From: Lysobacteraceae bacterium PS02065
GTDB taxonomy: Bacteria; Pseudomonadota; Gammaproteobacteria; Xanthomonadales; Rhodanobacteraceae
Assembly: GCA_029959555.1 (NCBI GenBank)
Contig: JASCPI010000034.1
Span: forward strand, 1-55,328
Length of the DNA stretch: 55,328 nucleotides
Direction of reading: 5' to 3'
Positions 1-8,561 of the stretch are shown here, piece after piece; the stretch's first letter is position 1, and the number at the start of each line of letters is the position of its first letter. Under the pieces are notes generated by a model. The model saw only the letters and a program-made list of their open reading frames with translations, searched no databases and had not been told where the DNA came from. A program made the translations under genes and the position numbers.

Positions 1-388
1 GTTCGGGATGTGAGGAAGGTAACCCGCACCGACCCACGCTCTCCCGCGATCTTCGAGATCAAGGGGTCAACGGTCTGGTGCAGGCTGGGAACAACTTACA
101 AGGGGTTGGGGAGAGGGTGCGGGATCGTGACGACACCCGGTCTTCGACACGACTCCGAACCCTCATCCGGCCCTTCGGGCCACCTTCTCCCGGAGGGAGA
201 AGGGAAGAAAGCGCGATGCCACGCTGCCGCGAGATACGTCGCCATTCCGGCATGCATCCGCAGAAGCCCTGCACCGCCATGCGCTTCGGATCTCGACTCC
301 AACGTTCCCCGGACAGAAGTCACCGCGCGCCGGACGCTCGGCGCAGCCTACAATCGCCGTTCCTTCGCCGCCAGGAACCGCGCCCCGC
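1..388. repeat. Gene-free leader holding a long interspersed intergenic repeat (copy A)
   Basis: No convincing gene precedes the histidine kinase. Roughly 100-322 is a repeat that recurs in the same orientation at about 20856-21079. Shared blocks include GGGGTTGGGGAGAGGGTGCG, CCCTCATCCGGCCC, CCACCTTCTCCCGGAGGG and GTTCCCCGGACAG-like ends. The inner part is rich in complementary purine and pyrimidine runs (GGGAGAGGG against TTCTCCC), so it can fold on either strand. It looks like a non-coding dispersed element of the kind found between genes in Xanthomonadales. The first 77 bases show nothing I can name. Confidence 0.7.
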
Positions 389-3300
389 GTGATCCCCGCC
401 TGGATCCTCCTGCTCGTGTCCGTGCTCTACGTGGGCGGACTGTTCGCGCTGGCCTACTACGGCGACCGCAAGCCGTTGTACCCGTCGCGCGAGTGGCTGC
501 GGCCGATCGTCTACAGCCTCGCGCTGGCCGTGTACTGCTCGTCGTGGACGTTCTACGGCGCGGTCGGCACGGCGGCGCGCTCGGGCCTTTCGTTCCTGCC
601 GATCTACCTCGGCCCGATCCTGCTGTTCGTGCTCGGCTTCGGGCTGTTCAGGCGCCTCGTGCTGATCGCCAAGGAGCGCAAGGTCACCTCGATCGCCGAC
701 TTCATCGGCGCGCGCTTCGGCAAGTCGCACATGCTCGGCGCGCTGGTGACCATCATCGCGGTCACCGCGATCGTGCCGTACGTGGCGCTGCAGCTGAAGG
801 CCGTGTCGATGGGCTTCGACGTGCTCACGCGCACCGGCACCGCCACGGGCATGACGCCGCTGCTCGCCGACAGCGCGCTGTGGGTCGCGCTGCTGCTCGC
901 GGTGTTCGCGATCCTGTTCGGCACGCGCGGCATCGACGCGACCGAGCACCACCACGGCATGATGCTCGCGGTCGCCGCCGAGTCACTGGTCAAGCTGCTC
1001 GCGTTCGTCGCGGTAGGCCTCTACGCGCTCATGCAGTCGGACATCGGCGAGGCCTTCCGCGAGCCGCTGCGCCAGGTCGCCACGCACGAACTGCCGGGCG
1101 GCTTCTTCGCACAGACCGTGCTCGCGTTCGCGGCGATCTTCTGCCTGCCGCGCCAGTTCCAGGTCGGCGTGGTCGAGTGCGAGAACCCGTCCGACCTGCG
1201 CCGCGCGCGCTGGATGTTCCCGTTGTACCTCGCGATCATCTGCGTGCTCGTGCTGCCGATCGTGCACGCCGGCGCACGCGCCGCCGCGGGCACGTCGGTG
1301 TCGGCCGACGCCTACGTGCTGTGGCTGCCGATGGCACACGGCAACGACCTGCTCGCCGTGTTCGCCTACATCGGCGGCTTCTCGGCGGCGACCGGCATGG
1401 TCATCGTCGCCTCGGTCGCGCTCGCGACGATGGTCAGCAACGACCTCGTGATGCCGGCGCTGCTGCGCATCCGCTCGCTGCACCTCGAGAAACGCGGCGA
1501 CCTCTCGGGCATCGTGCTCGGCGTGCGCCGCGTCGCGATCGTGCTGCTCGCGCTGCTCGCGTTCGCCTACTACCGCTTCACGACCCAGCACCAGAACCTC
1601 GCCGCGATCGGCCTGCTGTCGTTCGCGGCGGTCGCGCAGTTCGCGCCGGCGATCGTCGGCGGCCTCTACTGGCGCGGCGCGAGTCGAACCGGCGTCATGG
1701 CCGGGCTCGTCGCGGGCTTCGTCGTGTGGGGCTACACCTTGCTGCTGCCGTCGTTCGCGCAGGCCGGCTGGGTGCCGTCGAACTGGCTCGAGGCGGGCCC
1801 GTTCGGCATCAGCTGGCTGAGCCCGCAGGCGCTGTTCTACCTGCACGGCTGGGAGCCGATCACGCACGGCACGTTCTGGTCGCTGCTCGCCAACGTCGGT
1901 TGCCTGATCTTCGTCTCGCTGCGCTTCCGCCCGAGCGTCGACGAGCGCCTGCGCGCGACCGCGTTCCTCGATCCGGCCTCGATCCGTCCCGCACCCGTCA
2001 GCGAATGGCGCGGGCGCGTCAGCGTCGGCGACCTGCGCGGCGTGGCCGAGCGCATCGTCGGCGAGAAGAACGCTTCGCGTGCGTTCGACGAGTTCACGCA
2101 GTCGACCGGCAAGCCGCTGGCACCCGATGCGGCGGCCGATCGCGCGCTGCTGCAGCACACCGAGCGCCTGCTCTCGGCGGCGGTCGGCGCGGCCTCGGCG
2201 CGGCGCATGCTGACCTCGGCGCTGCGCGGCACCGGCCTGGATCTGTCCGAAGCGGTGGCGATGCTCGACGAGACCTCGCAGGAGCTGCGCTTCAACCGCG
2301 AGCTGCTCGCGGTGACGTTCGAGAACATGATGCAGGGCATCAGCGTGGTCGATGCCGACCTGCGCATCGTCGCGTGGAACCGCCGCTACCTCGACCTGTT
2401 CGATTACCCGGAAGGCTTCGTCTACGTCGGCCGCCCGGTCGCCGACCTGATCCTCTACAACGCCGCACAAGGCCTGCTCGGTCCCGGCGATCCGGACCAG
2501 TTCGTGAGCAAGCGCCAGGCCCACCTGCGCCGCGGCCTGCCGCACGTCTACGTGCGCCGGCGTGCCGACGGCCGCGTCATCGAGACGCGCGGCGACCCGC
2601 TGCCCGGCGGCGGCTACCTCACGACGTTCACCGACATCACGGCCTACAAGCGCGCCGAGCAGGCGCTGATCGATGCCAACGAGACGCTCGAGCAGCGCGT
2701 CGAGCAGCGCACGCACGAACTCAGCGAGGCGCTGACCGCGCAGGAAAGCGCCAAGCGCCAGGCCGAGGCCGCCAACCAGTCGAAGACGCGCTTCCTCGCC
2801 GCGGCCAGCCACGACCTGCTGCAACCGCTCAATGCCGCGCGCCTGTTCACCTCGGCGCTGCGTCACCAGCCCGACCTCGATGCCGAGACCGGCGAGATCG
2901 TCGAGCGCATCGACACGTCGTTCAAGGCCGCCGAGGACCTGCTCGACGCACTGCTCGAAGCGTCGAAGCTCGATGCGGGCAAGTACCACGCCGACGTCGG
3001 CACGGTCTCGCTCGCCGAGGTGATCGCGCCGCTGCGCCATCCGTTCGGCGTGCAGGCCGCCTCGCGCGGCATCAAGCTCGCGTTCTTCGAGAGCAAGGCC
3101 TGGGTGCGCACCGACCCGCAGGTGCTGCGCCGCATCCTGCAGAACTTCCTCTCCAATGCGCTGCGCTATACGCACCACGGCAGCGTGCTGCTCGGCGTGC
3201 GCCGGCTGCGCGACGGCAACGTGCGCATCGAGGTGCGCGACTCGGGCCCCGGCATCGACCCCGATCAACAGGCCGGCATCTTCGACGAGTTCCGCCGCGG

Positions 3301-3913
3301 CTCTCAGGTGTCGCCGTGGGGCGAGAAGGGTCTCGGCCTCGGCCTTTCGATCTGCGAGCGCATGGCGCGCCTGCTCGGTCATCGCCTGAGCCTGCGCTCG
3401 CAGCCCGGGCGCGGCTGCGTGTTCGCGGTGGACCTGCTGCGGGTCGCGCCGCTCGCGGTGGCCACGCGACAGGAAGGCGAGCCCGCGCCCGTCGTCGGCA
3501 TGCCGCGCGGCCTGCATGCGCTGTGCCTCGACAACGACGCCTCGATCCTCGACGGCATGGCCGCGCTGCTCGCGCGTTGGGGCGTGACCTGCGACCTCGC
3601 CGCGACAACTGCCGAAGCGCTCGACGCGGTCGCACGTCGCCGACCCGACCTGATCCTCGCCGACTACCACCTCGATGCCGGCGACGACGGCCTCTCCGCA
3701 CTGGCCGCGCTGCGCAAGGCCTTGCCGTCACCGCCACCATGTGCACTCGTCACCGCCGACAACAGCGCCGAACTCACCGCCAAGGCACGCGAGTTCGGCT
3801 ACGCGTTGCTGCGCAAGCCGGTCAAGCCGGCCGCGTTGCGCGCGCTGATCGCGCAGTTCGGGCGCAAGCCGGCGCCCCATGCGGAGGCGGACAAGGCATC
3901 GGAAGACGCCTGA
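389..3913 (+). CDS. crbS: SLC5-fused hybrid sensor histidine kinase, CrbS/MxtR type
   Basis: A protein of 1174 residues. Residues 1 to about 510 form a multi-span sodium:solute symporter (SLC5) module. Next come a STAC-like linker (about 520-640), a PAS domain (about 640-752), a coiled coil, a HisKA box with SHDLLQPLN (His808), an ATPase domain (NALRYTH, DSGPGIDP, GLGLGLSIC) and a C-terminal receiver from about 1041 with phospho-acceptor Asp1092 in LADYH. This order and length are those of CrbS/MxtR kinases, which control acetyl-CoA synthetase and acetate use through a LuxR-type partner. A CrbR-like gene next to acs lies near the right end of the window. The GTG start is chosen because the first membrane helix (IPAWILLLVSVLYVGG) follows at once and AGGAA lies upstream. 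The architecture is certain; the CrbS role is inferred from it and from the acs/CrbR locus. Confidence 0.86.
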   Translation: MIPAWILLLVSVLYVGGLFALAYYGDRKPLYPSREWLRPIVYSLALAVYCSSWTFYGAVGTAARSGLSFLPIYLGPILLFVLGFGLFRRLVLIAKERKVTSIADFIGARFGKSHMLGALVTIIAVTAIVPYVALQLKAVSMGFDVLTRTGTATGMTPLLADSALWVALLLAVFAILFGTRGIDATEHHHGMMLAVAAESLVKLLAFVAVGLYALMQSDIGEAFREPLRQVATHELPGGFFAQTVLAFAAIFCLPRQFQVGVVECENPSDLRRARWMFPLYLAIICVLVLPIVHAGARAAAGTSVSADAYVLWLPMAHGNDLLAVFAYIGGFSAATGMVIVASVALATMVSNDLVMPALLRIRSLHLEKRGDLSGIVLGVRRVAIVLLALLAFAYYRFTTQHQNLAAIGLLSFAAVAQFAPAIVGGLYWRGASRTGVMAGLVAGFVVWGYTLLLPSFAQAGWVPSNWLEAGPFGISWLSPQALFYLHGWEPITHGTFWSLLANVGCLIFVSLRFRPSVDERLRATAFLDPASIRPAPVSEWRGRVSVGDLRGVAERIVGEKNASRAFDEFTQSTGKPLAPDAAADRALLQHTERLLSAAVGAASARRMLTSALRGTGLDLSEAVAMLDETSQELRFNRELLAVTFENMMQGISVVDADLRIVAWNRRYLDLFDYPEGFVYVGRPVADLILYNAAQGLLGPGDPDQFVSKRQAHLRRGLPHVYVRRRADGRVIETRGDPLPGGGYLTTFTDITAYKRAEQALIDANETLEQRVEQRTHELSEALTAQESAKRQAEAANQSKTRFLAAASHDLLQPLNAARLFTSALRHQPDLDAETGEIVERIDTSFKAAEDLLDALLEASKLDAGKYHADVGTVSLAEVIAPLRHPFGVQAASRGIKLAFFESKAWVRTDPQVLRRILQNFLSNALRYTHHGSVLLGVRRLRDGNVRIEVRDSGPGIDPDQQAGIFDEFRRGSQVSPWGEKGLGLGLSICERMARLLGHRLSLRSQPGRGCVFAVDLLRVAPLAVATRQEGEPAPVVGMPRGLHALCLDNDASILDGMAALLARWGVTCDLAATTAEALDAVARRRPDLILADYHLDAGDDGLSALAALRKALPSPPPCALVTADNSAELTAKAREFGYALLRKPVKPAALRALIAQFGRKPAPHAEADKASEDA

Positions 3914-4041
3914 GGGTTTGCGCGACGCCGAGAGCCCGTCGGTTCCGCTGCATCGAAGGACCGGATCGCAGCGTCGATGACGGCTTCCAGGACCGCATTC
4001 CGTCCTGATCCATGCGGCACGACGCCGCCTGGAGATCGACC

Positions 4042-4869
4042 ATGCTGCCTCTCGCCGAACGACGCGCCTCGACGCGCGCCATCGTCACGATCCTCGTCTG
4101 TGAAATCGCGCTGTCGGCGTTCTTCGTCTCGTCGTGGTTCCCACGCGAAACGCTGATCGCACTCGAGCGTGCGACGGGTGGCTGGATCTCGGTGACGCTG
4201 CTCGCCTCGAGCGTTTTCGGAGGTATCGGCGTGTGGCTCGCCGCGACGATCGGCGGCCAGTCGCTGCGTGCGCTGGGCTGGATCGCGCGCGATCTCGTGC
4301 CGGCGGCGATCGTGCTCGTCGTGCTGTGGCTCGTGCTCAACGCGTGCGCATGGCTCGCGCACGATGCGCCGCGTGTCACCGATGCGTTCGCCAGGGGTGC
4401 GTGGGGACGCGTGTTCGGCCCGGTGTTCGCGCAGCTCGTCGGCACCGCGCTCATGGAAGAGACGCTGTATCGCGCGTTCGTGTGGCGCCAGCTGCAGCTG
4501 CGCTTCGCCGACGCGATGCCGCCGATGCGCGCGGCGCTCGCGGCACTGGTGGCCTCGCAGGCGCTGTTCGCGTTCATGCACGTGCCGATCCGGCTTTACG
4601 CGGGTTACACGCTCGACGACATGGGCGGCACGATGCTCATGCTGTTCGCGAGCGGTGTCGTGCTGGCCGGTGTCTACGCGGCGACGCGCAACCTCTTCGT
4701 CGCGGTCGCGGTGCATGCGCTCGGCAATACACCCACGCTGCTCGTCGTTCATGCGGGGCCTTCGCCGGGCACGGTGTTGCTCGTCGCATGCGGCGTCATC
4801 GGCACCGTGTGGCCACTGGCGCGGTGGTGGCGTGGGCGGACGTTCGTCCGCGACGCGGTTCAGGCGTGA
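4042..4869 (+). CDS. CPBP-family intramembrane glutamic endopeptidase
   Basis: About 275 residues with several hydrophobic helices. The CPBP/Rce1 signature is present: EETLYRAF (Glu139-Glu140), then FAFMH, then a later HALGN histidine. These acidic and histidine residues form the presumed active site within the membrane. The ATG at 4042 is preferred over the in-frame ATG at 4012 because GGAG lies seven bases upstream of it, while 4012 has no ribosome site. Bacterial members cleave or help mature peptides, bacteriocins or membrane proteins; the substrate here is unknown. It stands between the kinase gene and the pigment genes with no obvious operon partner. Confidence 0.85.
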   Translation: MLPLAERRASTRAIVTILVCEIALSAFFVSSWFPRETLIALERATGGWISVTLLASSVFGGIGVWLAATIGGQSLRALGWIARDLVPAAIVLVVLWLVLNACAWLAHDAPRVTDAFARGAWGRVFGPVFAQLVGTALMEETLYRAFVWRQLQLRFADAMPPMRAALAALVASQALFAFMHVPIRLYAGYTLDDMGGTMLMLFASGVVLAGVYAATRNLFVAVAVHALGNTPTLLVVHAGPSPGTVLLVACGVIGTVWPLARWWRGRTFVRDAVQA

Positions 4870-5161
4870 AGGTCGCGGAGCCTGCTGGCCACGTCGATCG
4901 ACGGCCGACTCGATGGGGTCAGGTTCATGTGTCCAACACGCCGTTTCGACGATGACGCGATCGTTCCGGACAAATGAACCTGACCCCATTTTCAGGCGAC
5001 CCCGATTTCAGCCATGAGTCCGCGGACATCACGACATGCAGAGCGAAGGCACTGGATTCCCGCCTTCGCGGGAATGACAGGAAAAGCGGAGGATCGGCGC
5101 AACGGCATGCATGCACGCGCAAGGTCGCGTGCTGTCACGTCGCGCGCCTCAACGCGAAGGC
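4870..5161. repeat. Intergenic region with two REP-like palindromes
   Basis: The gap holds two separate dyads. The first (4913-4989) is a pair of 22-base arms with one mismatch around the core GGTCAGGTTCATGTGTCC, separated by 33 bases. The same core recurs as an inverted pair at 11959-12022. The second (5056-5075) is ATTCCCGC-cttc-GCGGGAAT, a short hairpin of a kind common between proteobacterial genes. The gap lies between convergent genes, the CPBP gene and the flavoprotein, where REP elements usually sit. No transposase is present in the window. Confidence 0.75.
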
Positions 5162-6490
5162 TCAGGCCGGATCGACCGGCGTGTTGCCGCCCGTGAAGCC
5201 GAGGCGCGCCTGGCGCCGGCGTTCGCGCCATTCGGCGAACCAGCCGCGCAGGAAGGCCACGCCGTGCAGCGCGTAGATGACTTTGAACACGCGCAGGCGT
5301 GCGTGGACGGGTGGCTTGTCGAAGACGTCGCCGGCGAGCATCGAGATCACGCCCTGCTCGACCTGCCAGGTGTTCTTCGGCCGCGAGAACAGCAGGCGCA
5401 TGACCGGCGAGTTGAAGCGGTAGATGAACCACGAGAATACGCCGACGCCGCGCTGCATGCGCCGGTGCAGCGCGGTCTGCAGCGCGGATTCGCGCGCGGG
5501 TTCGCGCAGCACCTGGTCGACGACGCCGGCGACCTGCGTGCCGCTGTCCATCGCGAGGAACACGCCCGACGAGAACAGGGGATCGACGAACGCCCAGGCA
5601 TCGCCGGCCATGATCCAGCCCGGGCCACCCATGCGCGAGCACACGTAGGAATAGTTGCCGGTCACGCGCACGCCGCCCTGCATGACCGCGCCTTCCATAC
5701 GCTTCCACGCCTCGGGCATGAGCTTGAGCGTGTCCATGAGGAACGCGTCGTTGGCACCGCGGCGCTGCTTGAGGTACTCGGGGCGCGCCACGCAGCCGAC
5801 GCTCATGACGCCGTCGCGCAGCGGAATGAACCAGGCCCAGCCGTGCTCGAAACGGTAGATGCTGATGTTGCCGGCATCCTCGCCGTCACGGTGCCGCACG
5901 CCCTCGAAGTGCGCGAAGATCGCTGCGGTCTGGTGGTCGGCGTTCTTGCGCTTGAGCTTGAGCTTGCTGCCGAGCAGCGTGTCGCGGCCGCTCGCGTCGA
6001 CGAGGTAGCGCGCCTGCACCTCGTAGGCGTTGTCGTCGGCGTCGCGTGCCTGGGCGCGCACGCGGCCGATGCCGTCGGTCTCGACCGACTCCACCTTCGT
6101 GCGGTCACGCGCGTCGACGCCGTTCTCGCGCGCGTGCTCGAACAGCAGCTGGTCGAACTCCTCGCGGCGCACCTGGAACGCGTATCCCGGCGAGTCGCAC
6201 AGCGCGCGGCGGAAGTGGAAGGTCTGGTAGCTGTCGACGCCGGTCGGGAAATCCGCGCCGAGCTTGAGCACGCCGATCGCGCGCACCTTCTCGAGCGCAC
6301 CGAGCTCTTCGAGGATCGGCATGTTGCACGGAAGCAGCGACTCGCCGATGTGGAAGCGCGGGTGGGCGTCCTTCTCGAGCTGCAGCACCTGCCAGCCCTT
6401 GCGCGCGAGCAGCGTCGACACGGTCGATCCGGCAGGACCGCCACCGACGACGAGCACGTCGCAGGTGACCGGGGACGGCGCAGTCGACAT
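5162..6490 (-). CDS. FAD-dependent halogenase-like oxidoreductase of the aryl polyene/xanthomonadin locus
   Basis: 442 residues. The N terminus carries the FAD-binding dinucleotide fold (VVGGGPAGSTVS, then an acidic LEKD turn), followed by the FHIGESLLP segment of the tryptophan-halogenase/geranylgeranyl-reductase superfamily. GWAWFIP matches the WxWxIP motif of flavin-dependent halogenases. GDAWAFVDPLFSSG is the second FAD-contact region. The gene is divergent from the pigment operon, with about 115 bases between start codons. Xanthomonadins are brominated aryl polyenes, so halogenation of the polyene is the likeliest role. Some relatives with this fold are only oxidases, so the activity is inferred. 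Confidence 0.82.
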   Translation of the reverse strand: MSTAPSPVTCDVLVVGGGPAGSTVSTLLARKGWQVLQLEKDAHPRFHIGESLLPCNMPILEELGALEKVRAIGVLKLGADFPTGVDSYQTFHFRRALCDSPGYAFQVRREEFDQLLFEHARENGVDARDRTKVESVETDGIGRVRAQARDADDNAYEVQARYLVDASGRDTLLGSKLKLKRKNADHQTAAIFAHFEGVRHRDGEDAGNISIYRFEHGWAWFIPLRDGVMSVGCVARPEYLKQRRGANDAFLMDTLKLMPEAWKRMEGAVMQGGVRVTGNYSYVCSRMGGPGWIMAGDAWAFVDPLFSSGVFLAMDSGTQVAGVVDQVLREPARESALQTALHRRMQRGVGVFSWFIYRFNSPVMRLLFSRPKNTWQVEQGVISMLAGDVFDKPPVHARLRVFKVIYALHGVAFLRGWFAEWRERRRQARLGFTGGNTPVDPA

Positions 6491-6604
6491 CGCTCCACTC
6501 CTCGAAAACGTTCAGATTCGGCGCATGCGGGCGACCCTCGCGTGCGGGCCGCCATGGTACATTCTCGGGCCGTTTTTGCCTGCGCACTGCGCGTCACCGC
6601 CTGC

Positions 6605-7306
6605 ATGGACCAGCGCCTTCCCGCCCGCTCCGAGGCGCCCCGCCCGGGCCCGGCCCGCGGCGTCGTCTTCGGCGCGCTGGCGATCTGGGTGGTGCTGTTC
6701 GCGACCTCGCTCGCGACCGGCAATCCATGGCTGTCGGTGAGCTGCCTGATCTACCTCGCGGGACTCGTGCTGGCCGGCCGCCTGCTGCGCGGTGACCGCG
6801 TCGCGTGGATCGGCTGGATCGCGTTCGCCGCGGGCCTCGTGCTGCTCGCGCGCTCCGGTCATGGGCGCAGCACGCTCGATGCGCTGCCCGTGGCGATCAA
6901 CCTCGGCATGGCCGCGCTGTTCGGGCACACGCTGTTCGCACCGCGCGTGCCGCTGATCGCGCGCGTGATCACGGCGGTCGAAGGCGCCGAACGCCTCGCG
7001 CTGCCGCGTGTCGCCGACTACGCGCGCCACCTCACGCTCGCGTGGACGTTGCTGTTCCTCGGCCAGGCCGCGCTCATGGGCGTGCTCCTGTGGCGCGGCG
7101 CGGCCGATGCGAGCACGCAGACGCCGTCGATCGGCTACCTGCACGTGGGCGGCTATCTCGTGCCGGCCGTGTTCATGATCGTCGAGTACGCGTTCCGGCG
7201 CTGGCACCTGCGCCACATCCCGCACATGTCGCCGCAGCGCTTCGTGCGCCAGCTCGTCGCGCACTGGCCGCGCGTGCTCAGCGAACTCGGCGGGCTGTCG
7301 CGATGA
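6605..7306 (+). CDS. COG4648-like pigment-locus membrane protein
   Basis: About 233 residues with roughly five to six hydrophobic segments (for example VVFGALAIWVVLFATSLA, WTLLFLGQAALMGVLL and GGYLVPAVFMIVEYAF) and a basic C-terminal tail. It resembles the uncharacterised membrane proteins found in aryl polyene and xanthomonadin clusters. The function is unknown; a role in anchoring or moving the polyene at the inner membrane is a guess. The ATG at 6605 is used because the hydrophobic region starts about 18 residues later. Its TGA overlaps the next ATG (ATGA at 7303), so it heads a translationally coupled operon. Confidence 0.72.
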   Translation: MDQRLPARSEAPRPGPARGVVFGALAIWVVLFATSLATGNPWLSVSCLIYLAGLVLAGRLLRGDRVAWIGWIAFAAGLVLLARSGHGRSTLDALPVAINLGMAALFGHTLFAPRVPLIARVITAVEGAERLALPRVADYARHLTLAWTLLFLGQAALMGVLLWRGAADASTQTPSIGYLHVGGYLVPAVFMIVEYAFRRWHLRHIPHMSPQRFVRQLVAHWPRVLSELGGLSR

Positions 7307-7602
7307 ATACGACGCACGAACTCGACGGCGAGGTCTGCATCGACGCGACGCATCCGAGCCTGCCCGGGCATTTCCCGAGCCAGCCGGTCGTGCCGGGCGT
7401 CGTGCTGCTCGATCATGTCGCGGCGCGGCTCGAGGAGGCCGGCTTCGGCCGCCTCGCGCGCATCGCGTCGGTGAAGTTCATGACCCCGCTGCTGCCCGGT
7501 GAACGCGCCGCGCTGCAGGCGACGGTCGAAGGGGCGCGCGTGAAGTTCCGCATCACGCGCGACGGCATCGGCATACTCGGCGGCGAAGGGGAGCTGGCAT
7601 GA
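7303..7602 (+). CDS. Small hotdog-fold 3-hydroxyacyl-ACP dehydratase-like protein
   Basis: Only 99 residues, a single hotdog domain. The segment GHFPSQPVVPGVVLLDH is the FabA/FabZ signature, with the catalytic His in GHFP. FabZ itself is longer (about 140-150), so this is a short ApeI-like form. It should dehydrate beta-hydroxyacyl-ACP intermediates during polyene chain building. The start overlaps the upstream stop, and its own TGA overlaps the next ATG (ATGA at 7599), which fixes both ends and indicates coupling. Confidence 0.82.
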   Translation: MNTTHELDGEVCIDATHPSLPGHFPSQPVVPGVVLLDHVAARLEEAGFGRLARIASVKFMTPLLPGERAALQATVEGARVKFRITRDGIGILGGEGELA

Positions 7603-8561
7603 GTAGGAATGGACACTGGACGCAGCAGTCGGAGGGCGGCGGCCGGTTCGCGCTGTGGCTGATCCGCACGATCGGCCTGCGCCTGGGCCGTGGGCCCGCG
7701 CGCCTGCTGCTGTACCCGATCACGCTGTACTTCTTCCTGCGCCGCGGCGCCGAGCGGCGCGCCTCGCGCGCCTATCTCGAGCGCATCACGGGACGTCCCG
7801 CGAGCGCGTGGCAGGTCATGCGCCACATTCACGGCTTCGCCGCGACGATCCTCGACCGCATCTTCCTGCTGACCGGGCATCTGGACCGCTTCGACATCGG
7901 CGTGCACGGCATCGACGACCTGCACGACCAGATGCGTCCGGACCGCGGTGTGCTGCTGCTCGGCGCGCACGTCGGCAGCTTCGAGGCCTTGCGCGTGCTG
8001 TCGCTGCGGCGCCCCGACGTGAAGGTGCGCGTCGTGCTCGACACGCAGCAGACGCCGGCGATGACCGAGCTGCTGCACGAGCTCAACCCGGCGATCGCGC
8101 GCAACGTCATCGACGCCTCGCAACCCGGCCACGAGATCGTGCTCGCGCTGCACGACGCGATGCAGGAAGGCGCGCTCGCGACGCTGCTCGGCGACCGCGC
8201 GCGACCGCACGAGAACACGGTCATCGTCGATTTCCTCGGCTCACCCGCGCGCTTTCCGGTGTCGCCGTTCCTGATCGCGAGCATGCTCAAGGTGCCGATC
8301 GTGCTGTGCCTGGGCATCTACGGCGGCGGCCGCCGCTACGACCTGCACTTCGAAGTGCTCGCCGAACGCCTCGACCTGCCGCGCCGCGGCCGCGAAGCCG
8401 AGCTGCGCGCGATCGTGCAGCGCTACGCCACGCGCCTCGAGCAGCATGTGCGCCTCCATCCCTACAACTGGTTCAACTTCTATGACTTCTGGAACCTGGA
8501 CGCGCCTCGCGCTGACGAGCCTGCCGTGGATGCTGCTGCCGTGCCTGGCCGCAGCGGCTGA
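7599..8561 (+). CDS. LPLAT-family acyltransferase of the pigment locus
   Basis: 320 residues resembling the HtrB/LpxL lysophospholipid acyltransferase superfamily. GAHVGSFEAL supplies the HX4E catalytic motif, near residue 125. The N terminus has a membrane-associating helix (LLLYPITLYFFLRR), and the C terminus carries the typical YNWFNFYDFW block. In aryl polyene and xanthomonadin loci such enzymes are thought to place the polyene on a lipid or glycerol carrier. It overlaps its neighbours at both ends: ATGA upstream, and the LolA-like gene starts inside its 3' end in another frame. Confidence 0.87.
   Translation: MSRNGHWTQQSEGGGRFALWLIRTIGLRLGRGPARLLLYPITLYFFLRRGAERRASRAYLERITGRPASAWQVMRHIHGFAATILDRIFLLTGHLDRFDIGVHGIDDLHDQMRPDRGVLLLGAHVGSFEALRVLSLRRPDVKVRVVLDTQQTPAMTELLHELNPAIARNVIDASQPGHEIVLALHDAMQEGALATLLGDRARPHENTVIVDFLGSPARFPVSPFLIASMLKVPIVLCLGIYGGGRRYDLHFEVLAERLDLPRRGREAELRAIVQRYATRLEQHVRLHPYNWFNFYDFWNLDAPRADEPAVDAAAVPGRSG

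Noticed and set aside
983..3670. Long open frame of about 895 codons on the minus strand opposite the crbS gene
   Set aside because: It is rich in Arg, Glu and Ala with no domain, is opposite a gene with complete domain structure, and such frames are common in high-GC DNA.
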